Shown: piece by piece, positions 1-6,315 of the stretch
How the letters are laid out: every line of letters starts with the position of its first letter
How positions within the stretch are numbered: position 1 is the first letter of the stretch
Source of the DNA: a virus
Length of the DNA: 64,000 nt
Reading direction: 5' to 3' (one strand)
Virus record (IMG/VR): IMGVR_UViG_3300031885_000010
Span: 1 to 64,000 of that record
The notes under the pieces: generated by a model
What the model was told of the DNA's origin: nothing
What the model saw: the letters and a program-made list of their open reading frames with translations, nothing else
Database searches by the model: none
Position numbers and translations under genes: made by a program

Positions 1-87
1 ATCATTGTGGGACTACTAAGGGAAGTCGATCCCTTACGTGTAATAGACGGTCTGGATATGGTGGATGAACATGACCATATTCACTGA
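1..87 (+). CDS. 3' end of an unknown upstream gene
   Basis: An open frame enters from the left edge of the window and stops at TGA 85-87, giving the last 28 residues of a protein whose body lies outside. The tail is acidic and has no recognisable motif. It overlaps the start of the ERCC4-type nuclease gene, so the two are probably co-transcribed. Function cannot be judged from this fragment. Confidence 0.5.
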   Translation: MIVGLLREVDPLRVIDGLDMVDEHDHIH

Positions 88-787
88 TTCCCGTACCGGA
101 TCTGTAGAGCTGGCAGACTTACTCAAGGATGCAATTGTAACCACTTTGGAGTTCGGAGATTGTGCATTCTCCGGTAATGGTCCAAACGGGGTTATCAAGG
201 TGGGCGTGGAGCGCAAGGTTATTTCAGACTTAATTCAGTCCATTAACTCTGGGCGATTAAGTGGACACCAACTACCAGGACTCCTTGAGACCTATGATCG
301 GGTCTACTTGTTGGTGGAAGGCCAATGGAGAGCCAGTCGCAAGGATGGTACAGTGGAAGTATTCAGGCATGGGAAGTTCAAGCCTCTTGGGTCGAGCAGA
401 TTCACGAGTAAACGTGTATGGGGATACCTGACGGCCCTTAATGCATCTACAGGAGTTACCGTGTTTATTACGCCAACCATGGAGGAGACGGTACTGGTGA
501 TTGAGGAATTGGAGCATTGGTGGAACCAACCATGGGAGAAGCATGTATCACATCTGATGGTGAACAAACTCAGTCCTCCATCAGCATATATGCGACCTGG
601 GAGACCATCACTGATAAGACAGATAGCTCTTTGTTTACCAGGTATCGGATATGATCGAGTGATGGAAGTAGAGAAGAAATTTAGGACTGTAGGAAAGATG
701 TGGGAGGCAGATGAGAAGGCATGGCAGGAGGTGGAGGGGATTGGTAAAATTACAGCCAAGAGAGCTTATGAATCGCTCCATACTTGA
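65..787 (+). CDS. ERCC4-family nuclease with HhH tail
   Basis: A structure-specific DNA nuclease of the XPF/ERCC4 type, probably acting on branched replication or recombination intermediates. The active-site signature GVERKVISDL (ERKxxxD) lies near residues 47-56, and an upstream acidic residue sits in TDSRTGS near residue 8. The C-terminal third (CLPGIGYDRVMEVEKKF ... EGIGKITAKRAYE) is a tandem helix-hairpin-helix DNA-binding region. At 240 residues it matches the short phage and archaeal form without a helicase domain. ATG 65 or ATG 71 could be the start; a GGTGG at 60-64 is better placed for 71. It begins inside the end of the preceding gene and heads the left plus-strand operon. Confidence 0.85.
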   Translation: MNMTIFTDSRTGSVELADLLKDAIVTTLEFGDCAFSGNGPNGVIKVGVERKVISDLIQSINSGRLSGHQLPGLLETYDRVYLLVEGQWRASRKDGTVEVFRHGKFKPLGSSRFTSKRVWGYLTALNASTGVTVFITPTMEETVLVIEELEHWWNQPWEKHVSHLMVNKLSPPSAYMRPGRPSLIRQIALCLPGIGYDRVMEVEKKFRTVGKMWEADEKAWQEVEGIGKITAKRAYESLHT

Positions 788-938
788 TTACTGGGCATAT
801 AGTAATTGTGGAACAGAGTTCACCAATCCGGCAGATTGTGCCAATGAGAGGCTATTACTGTGTGTGTATTGTGAGGATGAGAGGATGCAGGCAGAAGGAG
901 GAACCGATGTACCTTATCTTAATGAATCCCACCGATAA
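768..938 (+). CDS. small zinc-ribbon-like protein
   Basis: A 56-residue product starting within the last codons of the ERCC4-type nuclease gene. Cysteines at NCGTEF, DCANE and LCVYCE suggest a metal-binding ribbon, a common fold in tiny phage DNA-binding or regulatory proteins. It overlaps the next gene at its 3' end in another frame, the compact coupling typical of this operon. The family is not recognised. Confidence 0.5.
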   Translation: MNRSILDYWAYSNCGTEFTNPADCANERLLLCVYCEDERMQAEGGTDVPYLNESHR

Positions 939-1194
939 CCATAAACCATACTATGGAGCTATCACTATTATGAATGGTGTCCCATGGTACGTTACATCCC
1001 TTGCTCATCCAACACTGTTCAAGACTGAACAAGATGCATTGAAGATGACAAGGAAGTTGGCGAAGGATAGGCCAGAGGATACATTCACGGCGGTAGATGT
1101 AGATACCTACTTGACGATTGTAGATCAGGATTTCACCTGTCCATGGATAGTACAGATGAGGCAGGAACAGATGGAATTGGTGATGCCGAAATGA
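907..1194 (+). CDS. hypothetical protein, 95 aa
   Basis: I chose ATG 907 because AAGGAGGAACCG directly precedes it; the longer frame from 784 has no such site. The middle (AITIMNGVPWYVTSLAHP ... FKTEQDALKMTRKLA) alternates strands and one helix, as in small 'dressing' proteins encoded in many phage early operons. No function is assigned. Its TGA overlaps the next ATG (ATGA). Confidence 0.6.
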   Translation: MYLILMNPTDNHKPYYGAITIMNGVPWYVTSLAHPTLFKTEQDALKMTRKLAKDRPEDTFTAVDVDTYLTIVDQDFTCPWIVQMRQEQMELVMPK

Positions 1195-1316
1195 TACAAA
1201 ACTCTATGCCAATACAAACAAGGATGTGGAAAGGATTAAACGGAGAATGGATAGTTGAGTGGGATGGAGTATTATTGATATATCCTGATCTATATGGAGA
1301 TTCATATGACTGTTGA
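1191..1316 (+). CDS. micro-protein, 41 aa
   Basis: A short gene coupled to its upstream neighbour through an ATGA overlap at 1191-1194. The product is rich in Trp and aromatic residues (MWKGLNGEWIVEWDG) and looks like one small beta-sheet unit. It overlaps the next gene's start. Translation is supported only by the coupling geometry and uninterrupted frame. Confidence 0.45.
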   Translation: MIQNSMPIQTRMWKGLNGEWIVEWDGVLLIYPDLYGDSYDC

Positions 1317-1653
1317 TGAATACAAAACCAAATACGGCGATCACTCAGTAACTGGATTCTGGGGAATAAAAAGTATTGTTCATACTTACAAAATTCCCGT
1401 GGCACTCCATGCACTTCTCGATAATACCATCAAGAAACTTAATCTCATCTATATTCCTTATGCATGGTCATGGATGAGATTCAAGAAGAGAGATATATAT
1501 CAAGAGATATTGGAGATTGAGGAATCCATTAATGTAGCTGTTGAAGGAGAGAATGAGGAATACTTGAAGGAAGCATTGAGGATGTATTATGAGAAATGGG
1601 TAACTATTATTAAAGAGTTTAAACCAATTAAGGATAGCTATGTGCCATTTTAG
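1306..1653 (+). CDS. hypothetical protein, 115 aa
   Basis: ATG 1306 is preferred (GGAGATTCAT just upstream) over ATG 1294. The product is mostly helical, with an acidic helical C-terminal half (YQEILEIEESINVAVEGE). There is no signal peptide or membrane segment. It lies between a 41-aa gene and the YopX-like gene in the same operon. Function unknown. Confidence 0.55.
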   Translation: MTVDEYKTKYGDHSVTGFWGIKSIVHTYKIPVALHALLDNTIKKLNLIYIPYAWSWMRFKKRDIYQEILEIEESINVAVEGENEEYLKEALRMYYEKWVTIIKEFKPIKDSYVPF

Positions 1654-1665
1654 AAAGGAGGAGAG

Positions 1666-2091
1666 ATGAGAGAATCAAAATTTAGGGTATGGTGTAAGGA
1701 AAAAAATGAATGGGAAAAAGATTCTGTTGTTTTATTCCCAGATGGAAGGTTAGGACATTGGCTCGGTAATAGATTTATCAGTTTACGACAAGAAAATCAT
1801 ATTTTGGTATTCTTCACTGGTCTCTTCGACAAGAATGGGAAGGAGATTTGGGAGGGAGATATTGTTGAATGTACCAGCGAACTTATTTTAATTAATAGAA
1901 ATATCCCAACTGGGAAAATGGTGACAAAACGTTGTTCTATTGAATATCAGGCTGATCGAGCTATGTTTGGAAGAAAAAGTATTCCAGATGGACATTTTGA
2001 ACCATGGTCTATGACTCAAGAACAAATGACCGAGTTTTATATTGTCATCGGCAATATCTATAAGAATCCAACACTATTAGAGCAGAATTAA
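1666..2091 (+). CDS. YopX-family protein
   Basis: The N-terminus (ESKFRVWCKEKNEW) and the central FTGLFDKNGKEIWEGDIVE are the hallmark segments of the YopX family, beta-rich proteins of unknown molecular role common in phage accessory regions. Length (141 aa) is normal for the family. An AAAGGAGGAGAG site precedes ATG 1666. The C-terminus (EFYIVIGNIYKNP) also matches the family. Confidence 0.85.
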   Translation: MRESKFRVWCKEKNEWEKDSVVLFPDGRLGHWLGNRFISLRQENHILVFFTGLFDKNGKEIWEGDIVECTSELILINRNIPTGKMVTKRCSIEYQADRAMFGRKSIPDGHFEPWSMTQEQMTEFYIVIGNIYKNPTLLEQN

Positions 2092-2094
2092 TCT

Positions 2095-2268
2095 ATGTGG
2101 GCACAAGCCACTAAAGAACTAATCATGCATGTATGGAGACATACTATTGATGGCAAACTCATCTCTGTATGCGGGAAGGAAGGAGAGTTTCCGGTAGATT
2201 ATATGGCGAGGTTGCCCAAATGTGAGAAATGTGCATCATTACTGCCAAAGTATAAGGAGGGAAAATGA
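2095..2268 (+). CDS. small Cys-containing protein, 57 aa
   Basis: Starts four bases after the YopX-like gene and ends in an ATGA overlap with the next. SVCGKEG and CEKCASLL suggest a single metal-binding centre. The arrangement, helical start plus ribbon, recurs in several tiny genes of this phage. Unrecognised family. Confidence 0.5.
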   Translation: MWAQATKELIMHVWRHTIDGKLISVCGKEGEFPVDYMARLPKCEKCASLLPKYKEGK

Positions 2269-2456
2269 ATAGTTGGAGAGAACTTATCATCATCTTGTTA
2301 TTAGGTTTCTTTATAGGTGTTTATGTTGGACAATATGATGGTAGAAAGAAAACTATTGATGGATTAGTTCCTTTTTATGAAAAAGAAATAGGAAGATTAC
2401 AAACTTGGAATGATCTTCTACTAAAAACAATGTTATCTACGTTACCTAAAAAGTAG
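2265..2456 (+). CDS. small membrane protein, 63 aa
   Basis: One N-terminal membrane segment (LIIILLLGFFIGVYVGQ, about residues 7-23) is followed by a polar helical tail. It overlaps the preceding stop and has GGAGGGAAA upstream. It is the last gene before the attC-like cassette array. The role is unknown; superinfection or membrane modulation would be guesses. Confidence 0.55.
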   Translation: MNSWRELIIILLLGFFIGVYVGQYDGRKKTIDGLVPFYEKEIGRLQTWNDLLLKTMLSTLPKK

Positions 2457-2468
2457 AATATGAAAATC

Positions 2469-2554
2469 AAATAACGAAAAGGGTGAGACGGCGAGCACCC
2501 ACCCCGATCTTTAGTAGCGGGACATTGACGCTCGTCTCCACCCGATGGTTATGA
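2469..2554 (+). repeat. attC-like site 1 (complete)
   Basis: Read on the plus strand: ATAAC box (2471-2475), 5-base spacer GAAAA, left arm GGGTGAGACG (2481-2490), central loop, right arm GCTCGTCTCCACCC (2530-2543), 4-base spacer GATG, GTTAT box (2548-2552). The arms pair with an unpaired C in the right arm and extra bases in the left. This reproduces the R''-spacer-L''-loop-L'-spacer-R' layout and the extrahelical base of integron attC sites. It follows a stop codon and precedes a ribosome site; it has no U-tract. Confidence 0.7.
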
Positions 2555-2568
2555 GAAAGGAGATCATT

Positions 2569-2733
2569 ATGAAACATTTTTTTCAAGAACCAGAAAAATC
2601 TTTTTTCCAAAATGATGAAATAGGATGGATTGCTAAGCCTGGCCGTGAATATTGGGCCGAAGAAGGACAAGTTTCAAATCATTGTTGGATATATGAGCAT
2701 TCAAATCAATGCCCTTGTCGAAAAAAAGTTTAA
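2569..2733 (+). CDS. cassette 1 protein, 54 aa
   Basis: Starts after AAAGGAGATCATT. The product is 54 residues with Cys near the C-terminus (HCWIYEHSNQCPCRKKV). It is the single gene of the first attC-bounded unit. Unrecognised, as is usual for integron cassette products. The longer frame from 2545 begins inside the recombination-like site and is not preferred. Confidence 0.55.
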   Translation: MKHFFQEPEKSFFQNDEIGWIAKPGREYWAEEGQVSNHCWIYEHSNQCPCRKKV

Positions 2734-2736
2734 TCC

Positions 2737-2764
2737 AAATAACGCTCCGGCTCACTTGGCCGGC
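2737..2764 (+). repeat. attC-like site 2 (left half only)
   Basis: ATAAC box (2739-2743), then a short CCGGC/GCCGG hairpin (2747-2751 with 2759-2763), then directly the ribosome site of the next gene. The GTTAT half is absent, so this is a degraded or half site. Confidence 0.4.
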
Positions 2765-2775
2765 AAGGAGGAAAC

Positions 2776-2970
2776 ATGAAATCTAAAAGAGCTATTCCGG
2801 CTCAAGTGCAGTCGGTTGTTAGCGAAAAAGACCTTATTATTTCATATATAAAAGGACTCCTTGACAATGGATTCTTTCTTGTTTTAACTCCTACTCAGTA
2901 CAGATTGTGTCCCAAAGAATTAAAGGGGCATCCAAATCTTAAAGTAAATAAACTCTTACCATTACGCTAA
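2776..2970 (+). CDS. cassette 2 protein, 64 aa
   Basis: A GCAAGGAGGAAAC site precedes ATG 2776. The product contains a helix (SEKDLIISYIKGLLDNGF) followed by a short beta region. The stop TAA lies inside the GCTAAC box of the following site, the usual relation of a cassette gene to its attC. Function unknown. Confidence 0.55.
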   Translation: MKSKRAIPAQVQSVVSEKDLIISYIKGLLDNGFFLVLTPTQYRLCPKELKGHPNLKVNKLLPLR

Positions 2971-2992
2971 CGACTGAACTCAGCGGCGGCGA
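2964..2992 (+). repeat. attC-like site 3 (left half only)
   Basis: GCTAAC (2966-2971), spacer GACTG, left arm AACTCAGCGGCGG, then the ribosome site. The left arm has the same sequence as site 4, and its CAGCGG core is shared with site 5; the right half is missing. Confidence 0.4.
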
Positions 2993-3003
2993 AAGGAGTT
3001 GAT

Positions 3004-3192
3004 ATGCTAAACAGAGACGAAGAAGTTGAAAGGATTTTCTTGAGTGATTTGTTAGACGGAGGATTTATGTTATTTTACTCTTTTATTTGGCAAGCTCAAA
3101 CTTCAACAGAAGGTGTCTATATTTTTTATAGAAATAAATGCGAAGTTATTGGGCACAAAGAAATTTGTTGGGATCTTTGTTACTCCGTCTAA
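3004..3192 (+). CDS. cassette 3 protein, 62 aa
   Basis: Preceded by AAAGGAGTTGAT. The start (DEEVERIFLSDLLDGGF) resembles the helical start of cassette 2 (LLDNGF versus LLDGGF), so the two may be distant paralogues. The stop TAA is part of the next site's GTCTAAT box. No known family. Confidence 0.55.
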   Translation: MLNRDEEVERIFLSDLLDGGFMLFYSFIWQAQTSTEGVYIFYRNKCEVIGHKEICWDLCYSV

Positions 3193-3242
3193 TGATTGAA
3201 CTCAGCGGGCCATTGACACTCGCCTCGAACCGCTGGTTATAC
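3188..3242 (+). repeat. attC-like site 4 (hybrid)
   Basis: A left GTCTAAT box with spacer GATTG and CAGCGG arm (3203-3208) is joined to CCGCTG (3230-3235) and GTTAT (3236-3240). Its left half matches site 3, while its right half is related to site 1 (CATTGACRCTCG ... TGGTTAT), so it looks like a recombinant of two attC subfamilies. The left box has T instead of the usual terminal C. Confidence 0.55.
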
Positions 3243-3257
3243 AGAATGGAGGAATCA

Positions 3258-3461
3258 ATGACAGTACAAGAGTTTGAGGAGAAAATTCAATCTATCCGTG
3301 CTAAAAATGGTTGGCGTATAGTTTTAGATTGTTCAGGAATTTGGGAAATTAGAGTATACGATAAAGAGACAGACAAACTTCTTGCAAGGACTGGAGGATC
3401 AGGCATTGAACCAGTTCCTGAAATACTCGAAATGCCGTTTGATAAATGCCCTTGGGTTTAG
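3258..3461 (+). CDS. cassette 4 protein, 67 aa
   Basis: The start follows GGAGGAATCA. The order is helix, then beta strands: TVQEFEEKIQSIRAKNGW then IVLDCSGIWEIRVYDKET. It looks like a small, soluble, complete domain. Unrecognised; single gene of its unit. Confidence 0.55.
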   Translation: MTVQEFEEKIQSIRAKNGWRIVLDCSGIWEIRVYDKETDKLLARTGGSGIEPVPEILEMPFDKCPWV

Positions 3462-3464
3462 ACT

Positions 3465-3519
3465 GTATAACGTAGAAATCAGCGGCGTTTTGAACGTCCG
3501 CTGGAATGATTGGTTATGC
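3465..3519 (+). repeat. attC-like site 5 (complete)
   Basis: ATAAC (3467-3471), then CAGCGGCGTT (3480-3489), loop TTG, AACG-T-CCGCTG (3493-3503) with one unpaired T, then GTTAT (3513-3517). A 55-base imperfect palindrome bounded by inverse core boxes, as expected of a short attC. Confidence 0.65.
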
Positions 3520-3538
3520 CTTTGGAGGAAATAAGAAT

Positions 3539-3715
3539 ATGATTGTTGAAACGGTGAAAATGAAATTAGTGGATAAAACAATACCAATAAATTTACAGGT
3601 TGGTCAAACTATAAATGTTTTTTGCGAAGAAATAGAAGGTGAAGTTAAAATGACTGTGATTAGGTTATATAAAGATGGGAGTTTTGATGGAGAGGTAATT
3701 TGGGAGGAGGCATAA
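3539..3715 (+). CDS. cassette 5 protein, 58 aa
   Basis: ATG 3539 has a TGGAGGAAATAAGAAT leader. The product looks like a small beta barrel (KLVDKTIPINLQVGQTINVF ... VIRLYKDGSFDGEV). Its TAA stop is embedded in the ATAAC box of the next site. No known family. Confidence 0.55.
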   Translation: MIVETVKMKLVDKTIPINLQVGQTINVFCEEIEGEVKMTVIRLYKDGSFDGEVIWEEA

Positions 3716-3763
3716 CGTCAAGGGTGAGGCGTGTTAAACATTGCCTCCACCCGCTGGTTATCT
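3710..3763 (+). repeat. attC-like site 6 (complete, clearest copy)
   Basis: ATAAC (3712-3716), spacer GTCAA, left arm GGGTGAGGC (3722-3730), loop, right arm GCCTCCACCC (3743-3752) with one unpaired C, spacer GCTG, GTTAT (3757-3761). The arm position and unpaired base are the same as in site 1, although the intervening genes differ. Confidence 0.7.
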
Positions 3764-3772
3764 GGAGGACGT

Positions 3773-4006
3773 ATGAGTTTTCTAATAGAAAAACGTTCAT
3801 TCTGGTTTTCCGAGAAACAAAAAAAGGAACGTATGCAACAAGGGCTTGGAGTTATAATTTGCGTTCTTGAAAATGGAAGACAACATGAAGTTACGGAAGC
3901 CGTCAATATCGGAAAGAAGCCGATAGGGTCTTGGGATGATTATAAGTTTGTAGGAAATGAATATCATACTAAATATATTCCATATGACCCAATTTATTTC
4001 AGATAA
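3773..4006 (+). CDS. cassette 6 protein, 77 aa
   Basis: Starts after TCTGGAGGACGT. Basic N-terminal helix, then a beta region (GVIICVLENGRQHEVTEAV). The stop TAA lies in another ATAAC (4003-4007). Function unknown. It closes the cassette array. Confidence 0.55.
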   Translation: MSFLIEKRSFWFSEKQKKERMQQGLGVIICVLENGRQHEVTEAVNIGKKPIGSWDDYKFVGNEYHTKYIPYDPIYFR

Positions 4007-4130
4007 CCACTGATTAACAAGCCATTTTGCCCTGATAATGGTATTCAGGCGGTGATCCAGCCCAAGACAACTTCAAGTACGGGGGGAAGGATATTAGCGA
4101 CCGGATTTCCCTCCATCGCCTGAAAGGAGG
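4001..4130 (+). promoter_or_regulatory. ATAAC remnant and long-loop hairpin before the next gene
   Basis: ATAAC at 4003-4007 resembles a seventh left attC box. An 11-base stem, TTCAGGCGGTG (4044-4054) with CATCGCCTGAA (4114-4124, one G-U pair), closes a 59-base loop and is followed by a GGAGG run and a second ribosome site. The segment CCCTCCATCGCC at 4109-4120 recurs at 4550-4561. Confidence 0.4.
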
Positions 4131-4147
4131 GAAGAAAAGGAGTTGAT

Positions 4148-4351
4148 ATGCCACGAAAGATAAAAGAATCCGTCTTGAACGATTTGTTATGTTGCCCATA
4201 TTGTGGGGCTTACAAATGGGGAATTTCATTTTATGGGATAGGAGAAAGATCATACGCAGAATTAAATCACCAACCAGATTGTTTCTTTCGTGAACCAACC
4301 AGATTATTTCTTCCGTCAGATGCTTATATTAGATGGAATAGAAGAAGGTGA
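4148..4351 (+). CDS. small zinc-finger-like protein, 67 aa
   Basis: ATG 4148 follows AAAAGGAGTTGAT. CCPYCGAYKWG plus a later His/Cys pair (HQPDCFF) suggest one zinc site. It overlaps nothing downstream except the poorly supported start of the next frame. Unrecognised. Confidence 0.5.
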   Translation: MPRKIKESVLNDLLCCPYCGAYKWGISFYGIGERSYAELNHQPDCFFREPTRLFLPSDAYIRWNRRR

Positions 4352-4358
4352 AATAAGA

Positions 4359-4532
4359 ATGGAAAAAGAAGAATGGTTAAAACGTTATAAGGCAAGAATG
4401 GTGGAACGGGGACTACATGAAAGAGAGGCCACAGCGGTTACTGAGGCGACTGGTAATGAACCTGATTTCTTAGATGATGATCCAGAGGGTGCTGCTGATG
4501 ATGAATTAAGCTTTTGGGCAAATGATGATTAA
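4359..4532 (+). CDS. acidic small protein, 57 aa
   Basis: ATG 4359 with upstream GAAGGTGAAATAAGA is chosen over ATG 4290. A basic helix (EEWLKRYKARMVERGLHEREA) leads into a strongly acidic tail (DFLDDDPEGAADDELSF). The stop overlaps the next gene's ATG. Confidence 0.5.
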   Translation: MEKEEWLKRYKARMVERGLHEREATAVTEATGNEPDFLDDDPEGAADDELSFWANDD

Positions 4533-4776
4533 AGAGAATGATCTATTCTGCCCTCCATCGCCCGAAGGAAAGGAGAAGAAGATAGACGAAGAACTTAGAA
4601 AAATATTTTATGAAAGTGACAAGGCTGAATATACTTGTCCTGATTGTAAGGGCCATGATTTTAAAGAAGGCCCACACGGAGGATTATCGGTAAATATAAA
4701 ATGTGCAAATCCGAAGTGTGGTTCTGGATTTAATGTCTGTCCAATAACCAGATTTATAGAAAGGATAAAGATTTGA
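4522..4776 (+). CDS. zinc-ribbon protein, 84 aa
   Basis: Two CxxC-type knuckles (CPDCKGHDF and CANPKCGSGF) plus a third Cys (NVCP) indicate a ribbon domain. Translation starts inside the previous gene (ATGATGATTAA). The early codons overlap a copy of the CCCTCCATCGCC element that is non-coding at 4109, suggesting a former intergenic element was absorbed into the reading frame. Confidence 0.5.
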   Translation: MMIKENDLFCPPSPEGKEKKIDEELRKIFYESDKAEYTCPDCKGHDFKEGPHGGLSVNIKCANPKCGSGFNVCPITRFIERIKI

Positions 4777-4853
4777 GGCAGGATCGGTGGCATAGGAGAC
4801 AGTGTATTGCTATTCGTAGCCTCATTCTGTCCCGAACTGGTCCTGCCTTTTTG
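4776..4853 (+). terminator. large hairpin followed by T5
   Basis: AGGCAGGATCGGT (4776-4788) pairs with ACTGGTCCTGCCT (4836-4848) with two mismatched or wobble pairs, then TTTTTG. The long loop (4789-4835) makes it unlike a standard intrinsic terminator. It lies between two genes and just before a ribosome site, so it may also be a leader structure. Confidence 0.4.
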
Positions 4854-4867
4854 AAAGGAAGGTGAAA

Positions 4868-5260
4868 ATGACTAAAATATGTAAAAGATGCGGATTAGAA
4901 AAATCAATTGATGATTTCTATAATAACCCATTTAGTAAAGATGGGAAAAGATATGCCTGTAAAAATTGTTGGCATAAAATGACCGCCCAAGCTAACATGA
5001 GAATGAGAAAACGCAATCCAGAAATAGTTATAAAAGAAAGAAAATATAAATCTAATTGGAGACAAAAACATCCAGAAGCAATCAAAGCACACAATATTTT
5101 AAATAACGGGATAAGAAATGGTCTTGTTGTAAGAGGAATATGTATTTTTTGTAGTAATAAAAAACCATATGGACATCACGAAGATTATTCTAAACCATTA
5201 GATGTTTTGTGGATATGTCCTAAACATCATACAGAAATTCACAGAATTGATTGGAGGTGA
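4868..5260 (+). CDS. HNH-like zinc endonuclease
   Basis: Two treble-clef-type metal sites: CKRCGLEKS ... CKNCW near the N-terminus, and CIFCSNKKPYGHHEDYSKP ... WICPKHHTEIH at the C-terminus. The latter His-rich ending is typical of phage HNH/VSR-like nucleases. A paralogue with the same C-terminal pattern lies at 54926-55255. It is free-standing and may be mobile. ATG 4868 follows GAAAGGAAGGTGAAA. Confidence 0.65.
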   Translation: MTKICKRCGLEKSIDDFYNNPFSKDGKRYACKNCWHKMTAQANMRMRKRNPEIVIKERKYKSNWRQKHPEAIKAHNILNNGIRNGLVVRGICIFCSNKKPYGHHEDYSKPLDVLWICPKHHTEIHRIDWR

Positions 5261-5266
5261 TGCCGA

Positions 5267-5323
5267 ATGAAAGGTACTCATGGCTCAGGTTGTCAGTGTG
5301 ATGATTGCCAGCGCCTAATGTAG
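5267..5323 (+). CDS. 18-residue Cys peptide
   Basis: A tiny frame after GGAGGTGATGCCGA encoding MKGTHGSGCQCDDCQRLM. HG followed by CxCxxC resembles a short metal-binding module seen in many phage small genes, here stripped to a minimum. Translation is uncertain. Confidence 0.3.
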   Translation: MKGTHGSGCQCDDCQRLM

Positions 5324-5358
5324 TTGCAGGGGGAAATAACCGGTAAAGTATCCTGCAA
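5324..5358 (+). promoter_or_regulatory. hairpin just before a ribosome site
   Basis: TTGCAGG (5324-5330) pairs perfectly with CCTGCAA (5352-5358) around a 21-base loop; AAAGGAGG follows immediately. Its position before the ribosome site recalls the pre-SD hairpins of the 50-53 kb region, but the loop differs. Confidence 0.35.
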
Positions 5359-5369
5359 AGGAGGAAGAG

Positions 5370-5477
5370 ATGACAGCCTTCAGTCAATATCTTAAAGAGC
5401 AAGGTTGGTGGTTTAGAATGAAAGTTTGGATAAGAGTAAAATTACTCAAATTATGGCTGTGGATAAAGTATGGATGA
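5370..5477 (+). CDS. micro-protein, 35 aa
   Basis: Strong AAAGGAGGAAGAG leader. A basic, aromatic peptide (GWWFRMKVWIRVKLLKLWLW) that could be an amphipathic or membrane-binding helix. Unrecognised. Confidence 0.4.
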   Translation: MTAFSQYLKEQGWWFRMKVWIRVKLLKLWLWIKYG

Positions 5478-5491
5478 GGAGGAGGTTTAAG

Positions 5492-5782
5492 ATGACAGAA
5501 GAAAAATGGAAAGAAGAATATTGGAAATGGTTTGGAGGACTTTCTTCTGAAAATAGGGAACTTTCCTATCTCTTATTACAGGAGGCATATTTTCAGGGCC
5601 GTCGAGATGAGGGTAAAGAGAGGCAGGAGGAGATTGAGAGATTGAAGGAAGCTCTCGATCATCCACCATTTCAATCCTATGGCGATGCTTTAAGAGAGGG
5701 ATGTGATTCTGATGGAGCATGGGAATGTTTTATAGAGGATTATCTAAGGCATGTTAAGGCAACTTTTGAGGAGGCCCAATGA
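5492..5782 (+). CDS. hypothetical helical protein, 96 aa
   Basis: ATG 5492 follows GGAGGAGGTTTAAG and is preferred to the frame start at 5426. Helical and acidic, with a central basic stretch (FQGRRDEGKERQEEIERLKEA). The stop overlaps the next ATG (ATGA at 5779). Confidence 0.55.
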   Translation: MTEEKWKEEYWKWFGGLSSENRELSYLLLQEAYFQGRRDEGKERQEEIERLKEALDHPPFQSYGDALREGCDSDGAWECFIEDYLRHVKATFEEAQ

Positions 5783-6315
5783 AAGAGATTGAGAAGATTG
5801 AACCGAGATTAGGTAAGGGAGAACTTTGGGCGGATGAGCATATTCAAACACTTCTCTCCTCTCTCGAATCAACTGAGAAGGAGAGAGAACACTTGGGCAA
5901 AGAATTAATTGAGGCTCGGATGGAGATTGTGGGATTGAGGGATGAAATCTCCGAGCTAAAAGGGCAGATTAGGATCGAGATTGAGAATAATCAGGGATGG
6001 GTAGCTGATCTCGAAAAGGAAAAGGAGAGGGCTGATAGAGAAGAGATTAGTGTTAATGAGCTTTCATTGGCCTTACAGGATACTGAACGACACCTGGATG
6101 AATTAGTAAAGGAGAAGGAGAAAGTAATAGAATTGGTTGAACGACATCAATCTTTAATAAAAATACACAATGATTATGTTAGAAAGAATTGTGAGGATCT
6201 CGAAAAGGAGAAGAAGAGAGTTGATGATTTTCAACACAAGTATCTTGATTTGGGGGAAATTAACCAGCATCTAAGAATGGAGATTTTGGAATTGAAGGAG
6301 AGGGTGAAGGCATAA
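5779..6315 (+). CDS. coiled-coil protein, 178 aa
   Basis: Nearly the whole protein is a charged heptad-rich coiled coil (for example LGKELIEARMEIVGLRDEI and VIELVERHQSLIKIH). It is soluble with no membrane segment. Such proteins in early operons are usually of unknown role. The TAA at 6313-6315 is followed in the same frame by 57 sense codons (next entry), so a longer form is possible. Confidence 0.6.
   Translation: MKEIEKIEPRLGKGELWADEHIQTLLSSLESTEKEREHLGKELIEARMEIVGLRDEISELKGQIRIEIENNQGWVADLEKEKERADREEISVNELSLALQDTERHLDELVKEKEKVIELVERHQSLIKIHNDYVRKNCEDLEKEKKRVDDFQHKYLDLGEINQHLRMEILELKERVKA

Noticed and set aside
2471-3761. Cassette-separating palindromes as ordinary terminators
   Set aside because: None has a U-tract, each precedes a ribosome site, and they carry inverse ATAAC/GTTAT boxes with unpaired bases at the same arm position, which terminators do not need.
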